From the NCBI GenBank assembly GCA_038503035.1, contig JAVSML010019128.1:1-64000 (forward strand): a stretch of DNA of 64,000 nucleotides, read 5' to 3'. A program made the translations under genes and the position numbers. Shown one piece after another: positions 12,265 to 24,146 of this stretch (position 1 is the stretch's first letter; the number at the start of each line of letters is the position of its first letter). The DNA is from Crocodylus rhombifer. Lineage: Eukaryota; Chordata; Crocodylia; Crocodylidae. Under the pieces are notes generated by a model that saw only the letters and a list, made by a program, of their open reading frames with translations, was not told the DNA's origin and made no database searches.

Positions 12265-12806
12265 TTCTTGTGGGTGACATATTTTATTGGACCAATTGTC
12301 TGGTTGGGATAGACATAGGCAAGCTTTCAGGTATCACAGTACCCTTCCTTAGGCATCTGGGAAAGAAGCAGACACAACAGATCCAAGTAGCAGGTGGAAC
12401 AGAAGCTTGTGAAAAACTCCATATGTAAACAAAAACAAGATATAAGAAAGTTAGTCAACAGGCAGAAGAAATGCAGTAAACATCTGATAAAAGAGGAATG
12501 GGAGGATTGCTGTCACCTAAGAGCCAGTAGCAGGTAGATTATAATGGACCACAAAGTCACTGTATATGTTAAATTCATGGTATTTGGTGTCCAATAGGCT
12601 AATGAATTTTTAAAAGGTAGATTTCCTTGGAGCACAAGAACTGTGAGGGTGGACAGTGAGTGATTTTCTTGTGAAAAATGTCCTCCTGCTTCTATTCTAG
12701 TGTCTCCATCCTTTATCTTTTCTTGGTGATCGTTTGTTCTGGTGCTTAGGTTTTGTCTGGTTTCAGTCACATAGTTCCCATGAGGGCATTTGGTGCATTG
12801 GATCAT
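12265..12806 (-). mobile_element. Penelope-like element, 5'-truncated
   Basis: A minus-strand copy keeps the end of the endonuclease frame (12513-12806), a spacer, then gaaagcttgcctatgtctat and attggtccaataaaatatgt as the 3' tail ending near 12265. It sits tail-to-tail with the copy at 12061-12190. The reverse transcriptase part is missing. Confidence 0.7.
12513..12806 (-). pseudogene. Decayed GIY-YIG endonuclease of a Penelope-like element
   Basis: The 97-codon frame begins MIQCTKCPHGNYVTETRQNL. PLE endonucleases have a Cys-x-x-Cys pair before a Y-V-G-E-T-type GIY-YIG segment, then R-x-x-x-H and a G-x-H-F...H-S stretch. Here CTKC, the NYVTETRQNLSTR segment and GGHFSQENHSLS are visible, but the expected glycine of the YVGET core is a threonine, so the catalytic motif is damaged. 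The protein in an intact element nicks target DNA for retrotransposition. The frame has no reverse transcriptase upstream and drifts into non-homologous sequence after about residue 75. It is a relic. Confidence 0.7.
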
Positions 12807-13524
12807 AAATCATGGAAGTGAAGCTCCTTTCCTCTCCCACCACAAGAACCCAGAGATAAATATTTCATGCAATACATGGCTGCTTATTCAAATTAATGAG
12901 TGTAAAAATAATAATCTGAGAAATATTTATTTCTTTGATTTCTACAGTTCAGTACTAGTGAAAATTATAAACATACTTTCTTCTCCCTTTGCATCTCCTC
13001 TCTTCCCTTGCCTGTCCATTGACTGTCAGAACAACACAGCTTGGAAGGCAATACTATTTAAAATCTAGTATTTGTTTTAAAAGAATCTGAACAAAGTAAT
13101 TTGGATTTGTAATGAGCATGTCTAAAACTCACAGAAAATTAGGTTTTGGAGCAACTGCTCCTTTGGTGAGACAATTCCACCATTCATAGCTGCCAATAAA
13201 AATGTTATGGTAGGAGGAAAATAACTTGTACTTTAGAAATCAAAGGACTGACATACTGGCTGCTACCAAATACAAAAGAAGTAATGTATGGAAAACAGGG
13301 AAGTAAGCTCCTACCAATCTCTTCTGTTATGGTTTTTTGGAGGTTTTCTTTTCTTATTCTTAGAGGGGAAGGGAAAGGAAGGGGAACTTGGGTTTTCAAG
13401 ATTTAATTCTTATTTCACTCATATCAGTAATGATTTCCAGCTGAATGATTTTTATTTTAGGTTCTCAAAGGACATTACCAGCATTAAGTAAATAAGCTCC
13501 TCAAACTACTGTGAGTTATTTTAA
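12807..13524. other. Unassigned AT-rich stretch
   Basis: No gene or repeat recognised. Short open frames on both strands look like chance. Confidence 0.5.
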
Positions 13525-13600
13525 TTAATTATTATCATTCCTACTTTAGAACTAGGTAAACTGAGGTCCACAAGTTAAGGGCTTGATTTTTCTGCTTAGG
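13525..13600 (+). repeat. Probable MIR-type SINE fragment
   Basis: The run attatcattcctactttaga followed by actaggtaaactgaggtcca is close to the central core of MIR SINEs (attattatccccattttacagatgagg..., aaactgaggc). Short and diverged. Confidence 0.5.
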
Positions 13601-14147
13601 ACCTAAATAGCAGCACCTCTGAAAATGTGGTAACCTTCTGAAGGACATTTACAACATCAAGAAACACTCCAGGAATTCTGACTTAAGCTCACTAGAGCAA
13701 GACTTCTCAGCTGGAGGGACATAATGGGAAGAGCCTTATGAACTGCGTAAACCAGGGTCGGGCAATTATTTTGGCTGGAGGGATGCTTACTGAGTTTTGG
13801 CAAGCTGTCAAGGGCCATGTGGGTAGCCCCACCCCTTGACAGGTGCCCCACCCCCTAGTTGCCATCTTGTGACTGGAAGTCCTGCCCCCTAACCCCTGAC
13901 CTTTGCTACCAGAAGTCCCTCCTTTTGCCCCCAAAAGTACTCCTTTCAGCAAGTGGTTTTGCCATCCCAGAACTAGAAAATTACCAAATTATATTCTAAA
14001 AAGTGAAGATCTAAAACATTCTTTAATTTGATTTCAAAAAATATTTTTCTCCTGGCTTACATGTGTTTGTGTAGTGTGCACAGAGGTGATTGTACATAAT
14101 AGCTTAAAATGAAGTCTTACTCTTGTATATGCTGAAGGGTATAGATT

Positions 14148-14313
14148 TGTGGGGGGCAGTGGGTGTGTGGGTACGTAGGGTGTGGGGAAGGGGGTGGATA
14201 GGTGTGGCAGGTGTGGGGTGAGGGAGCATGTGGGTGTGTGTGTGGATATATGGGGTATGGGTGGGTATGGGATTTGTGGGACATTGTATGTGGGTGGAGG
14301 ATGGCTGGGGTGT
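14148..14313 (+). repeat. G-rich TGGGTGTG-type minisatellite
   Basis: A run of G-tracts (gggg, ggg, gggtgtgg) in degenerate GTGGG units lies immediately before the gap. Four or more G3 tracts occur in several short windows, so G-quadruplex formation on the plus strand is plausible. This probably explains the assembly break. Confidence 0.7.
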
Positions 14314-14323
14314 NNNNNNNNNN
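14314..14323. other. Assembly gap (10 N)
   Basis: Ten consecutive undetermined bases between gctggggtgt and ccctggggta. The true length is unknown; ten may be a placeholder. Confidence 0.99.
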
Positions 14324-14619
14324 CCCTGGGGTACCAGCATGGACCCTGTACTCCCTGGTCCGTCAATGCAGTCAGGAGCCACATGGTACTGGAGCAGTAC
14401 AGGGACAGAAAGGTAGGGAAATGGCTGGGGTGGGGTGTGGCTGGGCTGCTGCATTCTGCTGACAGCTCCCCCTGGGTCCTGCTGTCCCTGGCTCCTGTCA
14501 TCTTTGACAGGCAGCCAGGAGCAGATAAATATTTTCGAAAATTTTTAGGGGCCTCATGGGCCAGATAGAATGGCCTGGCAGGCCAGATCCGGCCCACGGC
14601 CATATTTTTCCCACCCCTG

Positions 14620-17600
14620 AAGTAAATCCACAGGAGGACACAGCCTCATTTGTTGATGCTTTTCTCAGCGGCTGTTGCTATATGAAAGAAAAGGGATTAG
14701 AATATAATCTATCTGAGGCAAAGACTGTGCCATTCTGCATGTATCTACAGGGCCATGCACCTTGTGAACCACACTGGAAATAGGAAATAAATAACAGCGT
14801 TAATCTTTAAAATTGGATGCCTAATCATACTTATTTTCATTACCAAATTAACCAACACTATTTTCAATGAAGGAAGAATGCATGCAATCAAGACTATAGT
14901 GTACAGAAAGGAATTTGGGTGCAGGGGCTCAGCAAAGCATCTTACTGACAGAGTTCTGGTGGAGCTCCATTACACCAATCCTCCTTAGATTTAGGATGTG
15001 TAAAGGGCCCTATACTCAGTGGCTTTGCTGTGGGTTGTACTGAGATTGGGGTTAATCCTGTTAACCAGGGAATCTTCTTTGGGATGAAATTTCTTTCCTG
15101 TGTCAGAAACAGAAAAATATCTGCATATGTAATTACATTTAGTCAAAATAGCCCTTATCTGTTTACTACATTTTGCAATTTTTACCATTCGTTCAGTGTT
15201 AAATTTAATTCTTTAAGTGTATTGTAGTAGAAATGCTAGATCTTAGTCCTCTAATATAATGCTTTTTATGTTTTTAATCTTTTTTTTAAGTATTTGCTTA
15301 ATGCAAACTTGAAGCAATCTCTTCCACTTACAGTCTAAAACAAGCTAAAAGTACTGAGCTTGCATTCCTCATTGGTATTTTAACAAGATGGGGGGCTTTT
15401 TCCCTCCCCTAAACTGAATGCCAAAAGATATATGATCCACTTTCTGAGCCAGGTCACCTCTAGGAGCAAAGCGAGATGCCATAGAATTATTCGCCAGTCC
15501 TCACCAGAGATGTCTGCAAGTGCAAAGCCTGTGACAAAGGACTGAAATGACAGCACTTTGACTCACTTCTACATTGTGTTTGTTTAGGAAGGTCCTAGAA
15601 ATTGTATTTCACCAACCACATTCGCTATCAACACACAATTATCTGGCTTAATCATGTGGAACAGTGGCAAATTCACCTGGGGCTTAAGAACTAATGACAT
15701 TCTCGTCTGAGCTGCTTTAGTGAAATGGCCTAGCACCTGAAGCAGGAACAGCAAGATTGCTCAAGAAAATTTGGTTTTCTTTTTTCATTTCACAGCATAG
15801 GGGCTCTGCTCAAATCAACAAACGCTCCTGATTAAATAGCTGTGGTAGTTGACTTATTTGCACTTCTGTGTATGGTTCTGAATGTACATTGAGAATCCCT
15901 AACCTTTACAGGAAAAAGAATTGTCTGTGACTTGTTTTTAATACATTATCCTTTTGACATAGAAAATAATTGAATAAATTGGCGTTGAAATATTTGGTTT
16001 GATTGTGGTCATTACTGTGGATGACCCCAAATATGCCCAAAACAAGCACAAAGGCAGTAAGTAGACTAAAATATCTATTCATTTGGCTATGTTTTTATTT
16101 ATTAATTCCTCCCATCTATGGGAAGGCTATTAAAATTCTGCTTGCTGTAGCAAAATTCAGACCCTAGCCTCAGCCTTACACCTATAGTGTACAGGTGATC
16201 GGTAGTATTACTGCTGACTATGCTGTTTAATCTTGATAGGCTACAGGCTGGGAATGACCAGAAATTTGAGTGTTTCGATGCTTGCATACTTCAGAAAAAA
16301 AGATTCATCTGCTGCTTTTATAGACCGTTGAAAAGAAACCAGCCCCAACTCTCCAAGTAAAGTCTGAAATAACATTCAGAGAAGGTTAATGGTTTCAAAT
16401 CCCACACAATGACCCTGATCAGTAGTTGCTCCATGAACAGAACTGCCATTGATTTCAGCACGATAAGTGTAAATGCAGCAGCAATATATTAGGCTCAGAA
16501 TGACCACTTCCTTTTGCTTGAAAATTAATTGTTATTAAATTAAATATGCTGGTATTGACTCAAACAGATATAAGGGTAAAACTTAGCTTGTGGGAAAGCC
16601 ATACTGTTGTTGCCTGTCAAACAGTACACACAGTCTATGAATGCAAACTTATTGTCAAGCCATAGCAGTAACCCCAGAGGTAGCTGCCCTACAAGGGTTG
16701 CTCCTTCTAAGAACAACAATTACATGCATTTTTTTTTTTTGCACAAACTTATCGCCTGGTAAATTTATGCAGACCACACAAGCCTAATGCCCCACCAGAG
16801 ATTGTTTTTCCTATTATAATAGGACCTTTGGAACAGGATATCTACTGGGTTCTGGGGGAGTTGGTGGCTTCTGCTACCACATAGCAACTGCACAGGTAAG
16901 CAAGCATACATGCTCCTTTGCATACTTGTTCAAATGTTCAGATTTTTTGGCCCATAGAATTCAAAAGTGAAGGGTATTACAGAAAAATGTAATCTTGTAA
17001 AAATGCAGTAGGATAGAAGAGGAGGCCAATGAAGAGATGTATTCAGATCTGGCCACAAATGCAATGAGTTTGGCTGCAGGTTATTCTTGGGTGGAAATGA
17101 TTGGTAATACCTTGCTCCACTTAACTGACAATAGTTGGTAATTTGTGTGAGACAGGGCTAGAAAGGCATAGCAGAGGCATATTTATGTGGACAAGGATTA
17201 AGGTAAATTGATGATCCATAGCTTGCCCAACAGTTTGACACTCTTCTTGTTTACTGTGGTGCTCTTCGACTTAAACCAGAGTAAAACAGATGTAAGCAAG
17301 AAAAAAATCAGGACAGTGAGGGAACTTAATTCTTCACTGCAGCCAGTCTGCATGAGCATAACAGGGAGACATTCCTGGCAAGCTGACAGCTGCAGAGCAG
17401 TCAGGATGAGTTCAGTGGCCTCCTCTTTCCTCCCACAAAACCATGAACACAATGGCTATTCCAGGGGGGTTCTGGAGCAGTTCAGGGGTGCATGGCTAAA
17501 GTGTTCCTATATGTCAACTATTCATTGATTGCTACAAGGTCTTCAGGGAAACCTGGCGGCTGAGAGCTTATTGAGCGGGGACCGAAGTAACTTTTGAAAT

Positions 17601-17639
17601 ATCTGCAAGTGAAATGTGCTTGGAAACATTTAAAAAAGG
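14620..17639. other. Unique AT-rich non-coding DNA
   Basis: No gene, RNA or clear transposon is seen in about 3 kb. A 12-T run is at about 16729. Sequence at 16380-16480 has a style shared by old reptilian repeats, but I cannot assign it. Confidence 0.5.
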
Positions 17640-18085
17640 AATTGTTCCAGCCAGGGGACATGTGGCACCCCCTGGTGGGAATGTTTCAAACTTGTCACAG
17701 CTGCACACAGCCGTGGTTTTGTAACCAGGGGCACTAGAGGAGGACAGAAGGTGAGGCAGGGCAGCAGCAGGGATGGCCCAGCTCTTTACCACCAGGATTC
17801 TGACTCTCCAGACCCAATCCTCTCTACCTCTCTTCTCTCCCTCTCCCAACAGCAGAGAGGGAGAGGGGACTGGGGCTGAAGGCCCTGGCATCAGCAACAG
17901 CAGTGGGCTCCAAGTCCTGGAGAAGCCAGCACTAGGGAATGTGACCTGGTAGCTGCACAGTTTGGCAGGCTCTCACTCAGCCTACAGACAGGCCACCCAA
18001 CCCTCCCCACCGCCCCATGGAGGGGTGGGAAAGAGCAGAGCACTGAGATTCTGGGAGGCCTGTGGGTCCCCTGTCCCCTTACATA
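17640..18085. other. GC-rich block of unknown nature
   Basis: The block is clearly richer in G+C than its neighbours, with ggcagggcagcagcaggg-like and ctctctacctctcttctctc-like strings. No inverted termini were found and the open frames lack domains. It may be an unrecognised repeat; CpG is not especially frequent, so a promoter is less likely. Confidence 0.4.
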
Positions 18086-20930
18086 CATGACAAGAACTGA
18101 AACACCTCAAAATAGTACTTTATTTCCTAAATCTAGTTGGAACCATCACACACACCTTTTCATCCATACTTGTAGTCATCACTTTTAGGACCTTATTCTC
18201 AGCAAGTATAAATCAGCTGCACTGTGTTGTAGTCAAACACAACACTAGTTCACACCACATGAAAAGCTGGATCATAATTGTAACTTCATGAAATTGATTT
18301 ATTCTGGATAGACCCTTGAGCCTGCTGGCTGTTTGGATATTTGCATACAATTCCTTAAAAAGAAAGGTGCAAAGCCAAATTCTAGCCCATTACACCTGTG
18401 AGTTTCTGGAGCAACTCCCCTGGAGATGTGTATTTACACCACTGTAACTGTTAGGAGTACTAGGCAAATAATTTATGAACGTGCCAGATGAGAAGAAGCC
18501 ATGAAGCTAATCTATCTCAGAAAAGATCTGTCAAATACTGAAAGCCCTAAACATGTTTGAGTGAGGTGAACTGCCCTGCAGCTGTAACGATCAGGAAGAC
18601 TGTTCTAAGAAGAAACCAATATGCTGTTATAGTGCTGCGAGGACCACCACTTCTGTAAAGAGAACCTAGTTACCAAATGGACTGAACTCTGGTGACAGTG
18701 AAGGAATCAAATGTGGTTAGCATGGATTTTCACTAGGCATCTAGTACATCAATGCAGACTGGCATCAAGTACATTAATGTGATGTACTTTCAACCATAGA
18801 AGGACACAGTAAATCATTGTAATCTTACCAACTGTCACGGTGATACTAAGGAAATATTACTACCACATTTGGTCTTATCTTAAGGTCATGGGGATGTACT
18901 TCTGTTAGTACCTCAGTAATGGTAAAATGATTGGAAAGGAAAAACAAAATGAGAGTTGATACATTACTGCAGGTATGCAGGTGTATCCTATCACTAAAGC
19001 ATTAAGTGTCAGTCCTTACATGCAAACCATTGTGTATACAGCCACTTACCAGTGAAGCTAGGTTTCATCAGGCATATCTGAATCAGGAAAGAATATGGTA
19101 ATTTTCTCAGTCACCAAGTGGAAAATATTTATGGTGCAGTAGTTTAATATATCTGTATTTTATATTTCAGAGGTTGTACCTGATGACATAATAAGAGTTT
19201 GAGTTTAAATAACAGCTGGATGAGCTCAGGAAAAAAAACTGCCTTTCTAGCTTGCTCCTTTATATACACATTCTCCACGTTCATCAGGATTGCCAGCCTG
19301 GGGCAAGCTTAATTAAAGTCAATGGAGAAAAAAATTGAATACTTAAAAGTGCTATTTGGGGTTCACAAAGCTTGAATGAGCCAAAATATAAAATATTCAA
19401 TTACTAATAATTGTGGGGTTTTGTTTGGTGAATATTTTGTCACTCACTCCATGCTCCACCTTCTTTCTCTTTCTTCCCTGTATAGACTTCAGGGTTTTAA
19501 AAAAAGAAGTTAACTGTGCCAGTTCCAGGATTTGGGGGCTGACTGCCTTCATCCAACACTCTTCTGGCTCTTTCAGTCTCTCTCACTGATACTAGCTTTA
19601 GGCTTCTTGCTCACTCTCTCTCTCTTTCCCTCTGAAACACACACTCCCCCTCTCTTCGTGTCTCTCATCTGTTCAGAATGTGATCATGATTCATGAGGCA
19701 GTGATCTTGTTTTGAACGTGACCTTACGTTTAGCAGCTCTGTTGGCTTCAGTGCTTGCAAAAGTTTGAATTTCCTACTGGCTCAGGTGCAGCTTAAAAAA
19801 AATGGTTTTAATGGTGGTTCAGGGGAAGCAGTGACATGGCTTACCTTTCAGCCTTGCACAGGAGAAATCTCCTGGACAAACAGAATCATGCTTGAAATGG
19901 TTTCATTTGCCGGAGTGTATTATTTGAGGAGGTGAGTCTACAGAAGCTTGAATTTAAATATATGGCCTGCACGAAGATGTGTCCCATTTTAAATATTGAC
20001 TTTTATAGCATGTGGGATGCAATTCATTAGGAGTGATGTTCCAGTGAAAGGACAATAGTGTTCTGTAGGGGAATAAGCAATTTCCTAGCCTTTGGAAATG
20101 GAAAACAAAGAGTTGGTTGGGAAAATGTGTTGAAGTCTGGCATTACAGCAATAGAGGCAACCCAGCGGGCCAGTTTGTAAAGGATTTTGCTTTTTATTTC
20201 AAATATTTCCAAAATATTGCCAACAAAGCTTCTGAACCTCATTTTAGAAGCATTTTGCCCATGTTGGAAATAAAAGAGAAAGGTTCATTAAGTGACTGAT
20301 GAGGACAGTCAGATTCGACAAAGATTGCATATGTATATTGTATATTTAACTTTCCTCCAGTAAAAGAACATGTTAACCGGGAGAAATTGCAAATAAATTA
20401 ACATATTATCCAGTACTTAATGACATGTCAGAAGAAGGCAACTCTTAAAATGTGAAACCCTTGACATTGCCAGTATAGAAAAATAAAGTACATGTCTCTC
20501 AGTGGGTACCAGGGACCTATATTATGTCCTACTGTTGGTTACAGAATTTTCAATATTTTCTTATCCTTTTTCACTCATATGAACTGCAGCTTATAGCAGT
20601 GGTAATCATTTCCTGTGTTTGAAAAAGAGATGAAAGCATTCATGGATGAAAGCAAGTTGGATTTAATCTCCTTCTCTCTCATCCAGTGCACTGTACTGAT
20701 CATTTTCCAAAAAAACAAGACTTAAGCTCATTTTTGTCATGACAAAACTAGTTTCATAATAATCAGATGGCAATTCCTAGTGTACACAATTCTAATATAA
20801 TTACCAGGAGGAAATGTAGAGGGAGTTGCAGGTTTGAGATAAAGAAAAGCCTGTGAATTTTGTATTAATGTCTCAGACTCTCTTATTTGTGCAAGTAATC
20901 AATCTTTCGGGGAGTAGAATAGTAATTCTT
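18086..20930. other. Unique AT-rich non-coding DNA
   Basis: No coding or transposon signal recognised. A pyrimidine tract with TC repeats lies at 19605-19665. Confidence 0.5.
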
Positions 20931-21240
20931 TGTGAAAAAATGACAAGAGTCTGAGGAAGAAAGAAGATAATCTGAGTTTCATTCTGTACACAGCAGGTCA
21001 GCTGTGATTGACAAAGCTCATCACAAAACTATAGCTCCCGGAATAATCCCAATAGCAGAGTTTCATTTGCAGCCGAAGCAGTGTTAATGACATGTTTAAC
21101 AGCTGCTTGTTGAAGTTTGGAATCTGCATTAACCTGCAGAGCAGTGAACAGAGAAATGAGGGAAAGTATTGAAATCAAGCCTTCATTATGCTGACAGCCC
21201 AGGTTAAGGGTAGCAAGGGGTTCATGGAGAGGGAGGGTAG
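20931..21240. other. Candidate conserved non-coding element
   Basis: Complex, non-repetitive sequence with balanced composition, centred on gcagagtttcatttgcagcc and acatgtttaacagctgcttg. A 116-codon minus-strand frame (21029-21379) crosses it. Its C-terminal part looks protein-like but has no recognised domain or clear splice signals. I consider a conserved regulatory element more likely than an exon, but this is only a guess from texture. Confidence 0.3.
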
Positions 21241-21475
21241 GAAGGTTGGGGGATGGAGGGTTCAACCGCAGATAAGGGCAGTCAAGAAGATGACAGCACC
21301 TGATCAATAAATACAAAGGGCTGCAAAAGGGAACTGACACACTTAACTCAAGGTGTTGATGAAGGGAAGACTTAGGCAACTAGAATGAACACACAGCACA
21401 GGGAGAGATGGAGAGTCCAGGACCGGCAGGATGAGAATATAAGAGTAACCAAACTATTTTGGCTATTGCCCTAGA

Positions 21476-21972
21476 GGCCGCATCCAGATGAGCAGGGGCT
21501 TGTGGTTTATGGTGCCACAAACCTCTTTATGGCACTACGAACCACATGCACTGAATATTAAAATGTGGGCTGCCCTGCGACACAGTGGCAAAATATGCTA
21601 CCAGGATTTCATGCTAGCAAAAAAACCGCAAAAACAAAAAAACACTGGAAGAAAAAGTGGCGTAAGGCATGCAAAAAAAGCATTCACTGGCACAAACAGA
21701 GTCCGGGCTTTTGCTGCCAGCCCAGCCTCTATACAGCCAGCAGTATGGCCCAGCTCCAGCATGCCACTGGGACACCAGGTAAGAGTGCTGGGACCAGCAC
21801 AGGTGCTGGCCCTGGCCTCCAACTCCCTGGCTCAAAAGCCAAAAGGAGCAGGGCAAAGGCAGTTTGCCTGCTGTAGGACAAATTATCCTGAAATGAAGCG
21901 CACATGCTGAGCCTGTGCTGAAATAATTTGTGCCACTGCAAGCAGATGCCCTTGTGCATCTGGGCATGGCCA
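21476..21972. mobile_element. TIR element (MITE), GC-richer interior
   Basis: Left end ggccgcatccagatgagcag and the reverse complement of the right end (ggccatgcccagatgcacaa, followed by gggc) are clearly inverted copies. The interior holds overlapping chance frames on both strands. A related left end (gcacgtccagatgagtggga) occurs near 30459 inside another element. Confidence 0.7.
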
Positions 21973-22194
21973 AAATGACCTTTTCAGCATTCTTGTCATC
22001 CCATATTAGGCTATTAATGTAAGTATTTGTCATCTTTTAATTTTTACAAAGGCCTTCCCTAGTCTATTTTAAAATGAGTATTTGTTATACTACCCAAGAT
22101 TAAATAATAATGTCTTATTAAGGAAAAGAGGCCATTCCACAATGAAGAAAGAATGCCAAGATCCCAGAATCCTTTCCAAGTTACATGAAGATAG

Positions 22195-23036
22195 GCTACA
22201 GATACAGGTGGACCTAGACAGGCTCGCAAGTTGGGTGGAGTAGAACCAGATGAAGTTCAACGTCAAGAAATGTAAAGCACTCCACCTCGGGATGAACAAT
22301 CCTCTGCACACCTACAGGCTTGGTAATGCCAACCTGACCAGCACTACGAATGAAAGGGACCTGGGGGTAATAATAGATCACAGCATGAATATAAGCTGGC
22401 AGTGTGATGCTGTAGCCTGCAGGGCAAACAATACTCTGGCGTGCATTGATCAATGCATCTCCAGCAAAACCAAGGAGGTGATTCTTCCATTCTATTCAGC
22501 ACTGGTGAGACCACAGCTGGAGTACTGCATCCAGTTCTGGGCACCACACTAACAATGTTCACAAAGGATGTGAACAAGCTTGAGAGAGTCCAGAGAAGAG
22601 CCACCCGTATGGTCAGTATCTTAAAAGGCAAGCCATACAAGGAAAGGCTGAGGGATCTGGGACTCTTCAGCCTGAGGAAAAGGAGGCTGAGAGGGGACCT
22701 GGTAGCAGCTTAACAATATACTAGGGGAGTACATCAAGGGCTCAGTGAGCAACTGTTCACCAGGGCACCCAGAGGGAAAACCAGGAGTAATGGCCACAAA
22801 TGCCTGGAAGATTGATTCAGGCTCAACATTAGGAAAAACTACTTCACAGTTAGCATGTGCAAACAGAGAAATAAGCTCCCTCCAGAGGGGGTGCAATTGC
22901 CTACCCTGGAAATTTTCAGGAGGAGACACGGTGGTCACCTTGCTGGGATCACCTGACCCCAGTTGTCTTTTCTGCTTTGTGCAGGGGGCTGGACCTGATG
23001 ATCTTCTGAGGTCCCTTCTGGCCTTATAATCCATGA
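22195..23036 (+). mobile_element. CR1 LINE, 5'-truncated 3' part
   Basis: It begins within the reverse-transcriptase-to-C-terminal part of ORF2 and runs through the 3' end, finishing with gatgatcttctgaggtccct and ttctggcc. The sequence parallels 24800-25620 and is interrupted by small indels. Truncation at the 5' end is the norm for CR1. Confidence 0.93.
22250..22713 (+). pseudogene. CR1 ORF2 C-terminal fragment, frameshifted
   Basis: A first frame (22250-22552) carries the KKCKALHLG and RDLGVIIDHSMN segments and [15 protein letters not shown], typical of the thumb and C-terminal region downstream of the reverse transcriptase. The reading then shifts to the frame ending at 22713 ([36 protein letters not shown]). 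No catalytic motif is present. Two frames and an upstream in-frame stop mean that it cannot encode a working protein. Confidence 0.9.
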
Positions 23037-23154
23037 ATACATTATATACCATAATGTAACATATACAACATGTAGCATTTTCAACAATTGTCAGTGGAGC
23101 TAAAGGTTTAATTTTACTCATAACAACATAGAAATTTTATCTACCTATATGTGT

Positions 23155-23168
23155 CATACTCTTTTGGC

Positions 23169-23238
<70 letters not shown>

Positions 23239-23312
23239 AAAATACATGTGTTATATACCCTTTTGGCGGTGTGTGTGTATATATATACACACACACACAC
23301 ATACATACATAT
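23155..23312. repeat. (TA)n(TG)n and (TG)n(TA)n(CA)n microsatellite pair
   Basis: TA repeats at about 23169-23208 run into TG repeats to about 23236. After an A-rich spacer, 23269-23296 is a perfect 28-bp palindrome of TG, TA and CA units, followed by cacacatacatacat. The flanks actcttttggc and acccttttggc precede the two tracts, suggesting local duplication. It is suited to cruciform or Z-DNA. Confidence 0.9.
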
Positions 23313-23572
23313 ATGTCTGTAATGATTTTGGTGCATAAGAATTACCATCATTGCAAAAGTAAATTGAGGACCATTTCTAAAAAACACAGAGAAATCATAG
23401 AGAAGTAGGGCATAGAGAAGTAGCGCAAGGTGGCAAAGCCTACAGCAAGGCAGCAGTCCTAGATTTCAGGAGGGCGGACTTCAATGAGCTAAGGAGAATA
23501 GTCGGGGAAGCACTGATGTCCCGGAAGGGAGGGGAGCCAGGTGTCCAAGGAGAGTGGTAGCTCCTTAAGGAG

Positions 23573-24046
23573 ATGATCCTCCAAGCCCAAAGGGAGGTAA
23601 TCCCAACACAGATCAAAGAGAGCAGGAGGGCCCCCATGGCCCCACATAAGCCCCCATGGTTCACCAAAAGCATCTGGGAATGTCTCCTTACAAAAAGGGA
23701 GGCGTACACCCAATGGAAGGGAGGGGCCATCACTAGGGAAGACTATACTGTGGTTCCTTGGGGCTGCAGGGGAGTGGTCAGGAAGGCCAAGGCAGAGATG
23801 GAACTGGGACTAGCTTCCTGGATCAAGGACAACAAGAAGTCCTTTTTTAAATACATAGGGGGTAGAAAGAAGGTTCCGGGTAATGTGGGGCACCTGCAGG
23901 ACACGTTAGGAAATTTAGTTGTCACACCAGACGACAAAGCCAACATATTTAATGATTTCTTTGCCTCCATTTTCCTGACCAGGGACCGGAACAGTCACCC
24001 CCCCCCCCGAGGACCCCCACTCAGGCCCCAGGGGAGGCGCACCTAG
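23573..24046 (+). pseudogene. CR1 ORF2 fragment: pre-RT linker
   Basis: The 157-codon frame has PWFTKSIWECLLTKREAYTQ, KKSFFKYIGGRKK and FNDFFASIF, which mark the segment between the endonuclease and reverse transcriptase of CR1 ORF2. The same segment appears in the minus-strand copy at 61854-62369. A C-run at about 23998-24008 coincides with the loss of frame, so a slippage-type indel is the probable break. Confidence 0.9.
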
Positions 24047-24146
24047 GCCAAGGGTTAGTGAGGAACTAGTTAGGGAATTTCTGGAGGGACTGGATGTATT
24101 CAAATCAGCTGGTCTGGACAATCTCCACCCTAGAGTACTGAGGGAA

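Larger units (their letters stand above)
13753..14619. mobile_element. Non-autonomous hAT-like element containing the assembly gap
   Basis: Left end cagggtcgggcaattatttt and right end catatttttcccacccctg form the inverted CAGGGGTGGGCAA-type termini common in vertebrate hAT elements, and subterminal ggccagatccggcccacggc is also typical. The flanking 8-mers gcgtaaac and aagtaaat agree at five positions. The interior is G-rich and interrupted by ten Ns. No transposase. Frames crossing the gap are artefacts. Confidence 0.8.

Noticed and set aside
14034..14603. 189-codon minus-strand frame
   Set aside because: It crosses the 10-N gap and is His/Pro/Thr repeats from the G-rich minisatellite.
21029..21379. 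116-codon minus-strand frame as a host exon
   Set aside because: The C-terminal part looks protein-like, but no domain or good splice sites were found; kept only as a conserved-element candidate.
21488..21910. Plus and minus frames up to 140 codons
   Set aside because: Inside a TIR element with no transposase features.
22621..23121. 166-codon minus-strand frame
   Set aside because: Antisense of a CR1 3' region.
23151..23408. Tyr/Ile/Val repeat frames
   Set aside because: Translation of TA/TG microsatellite.
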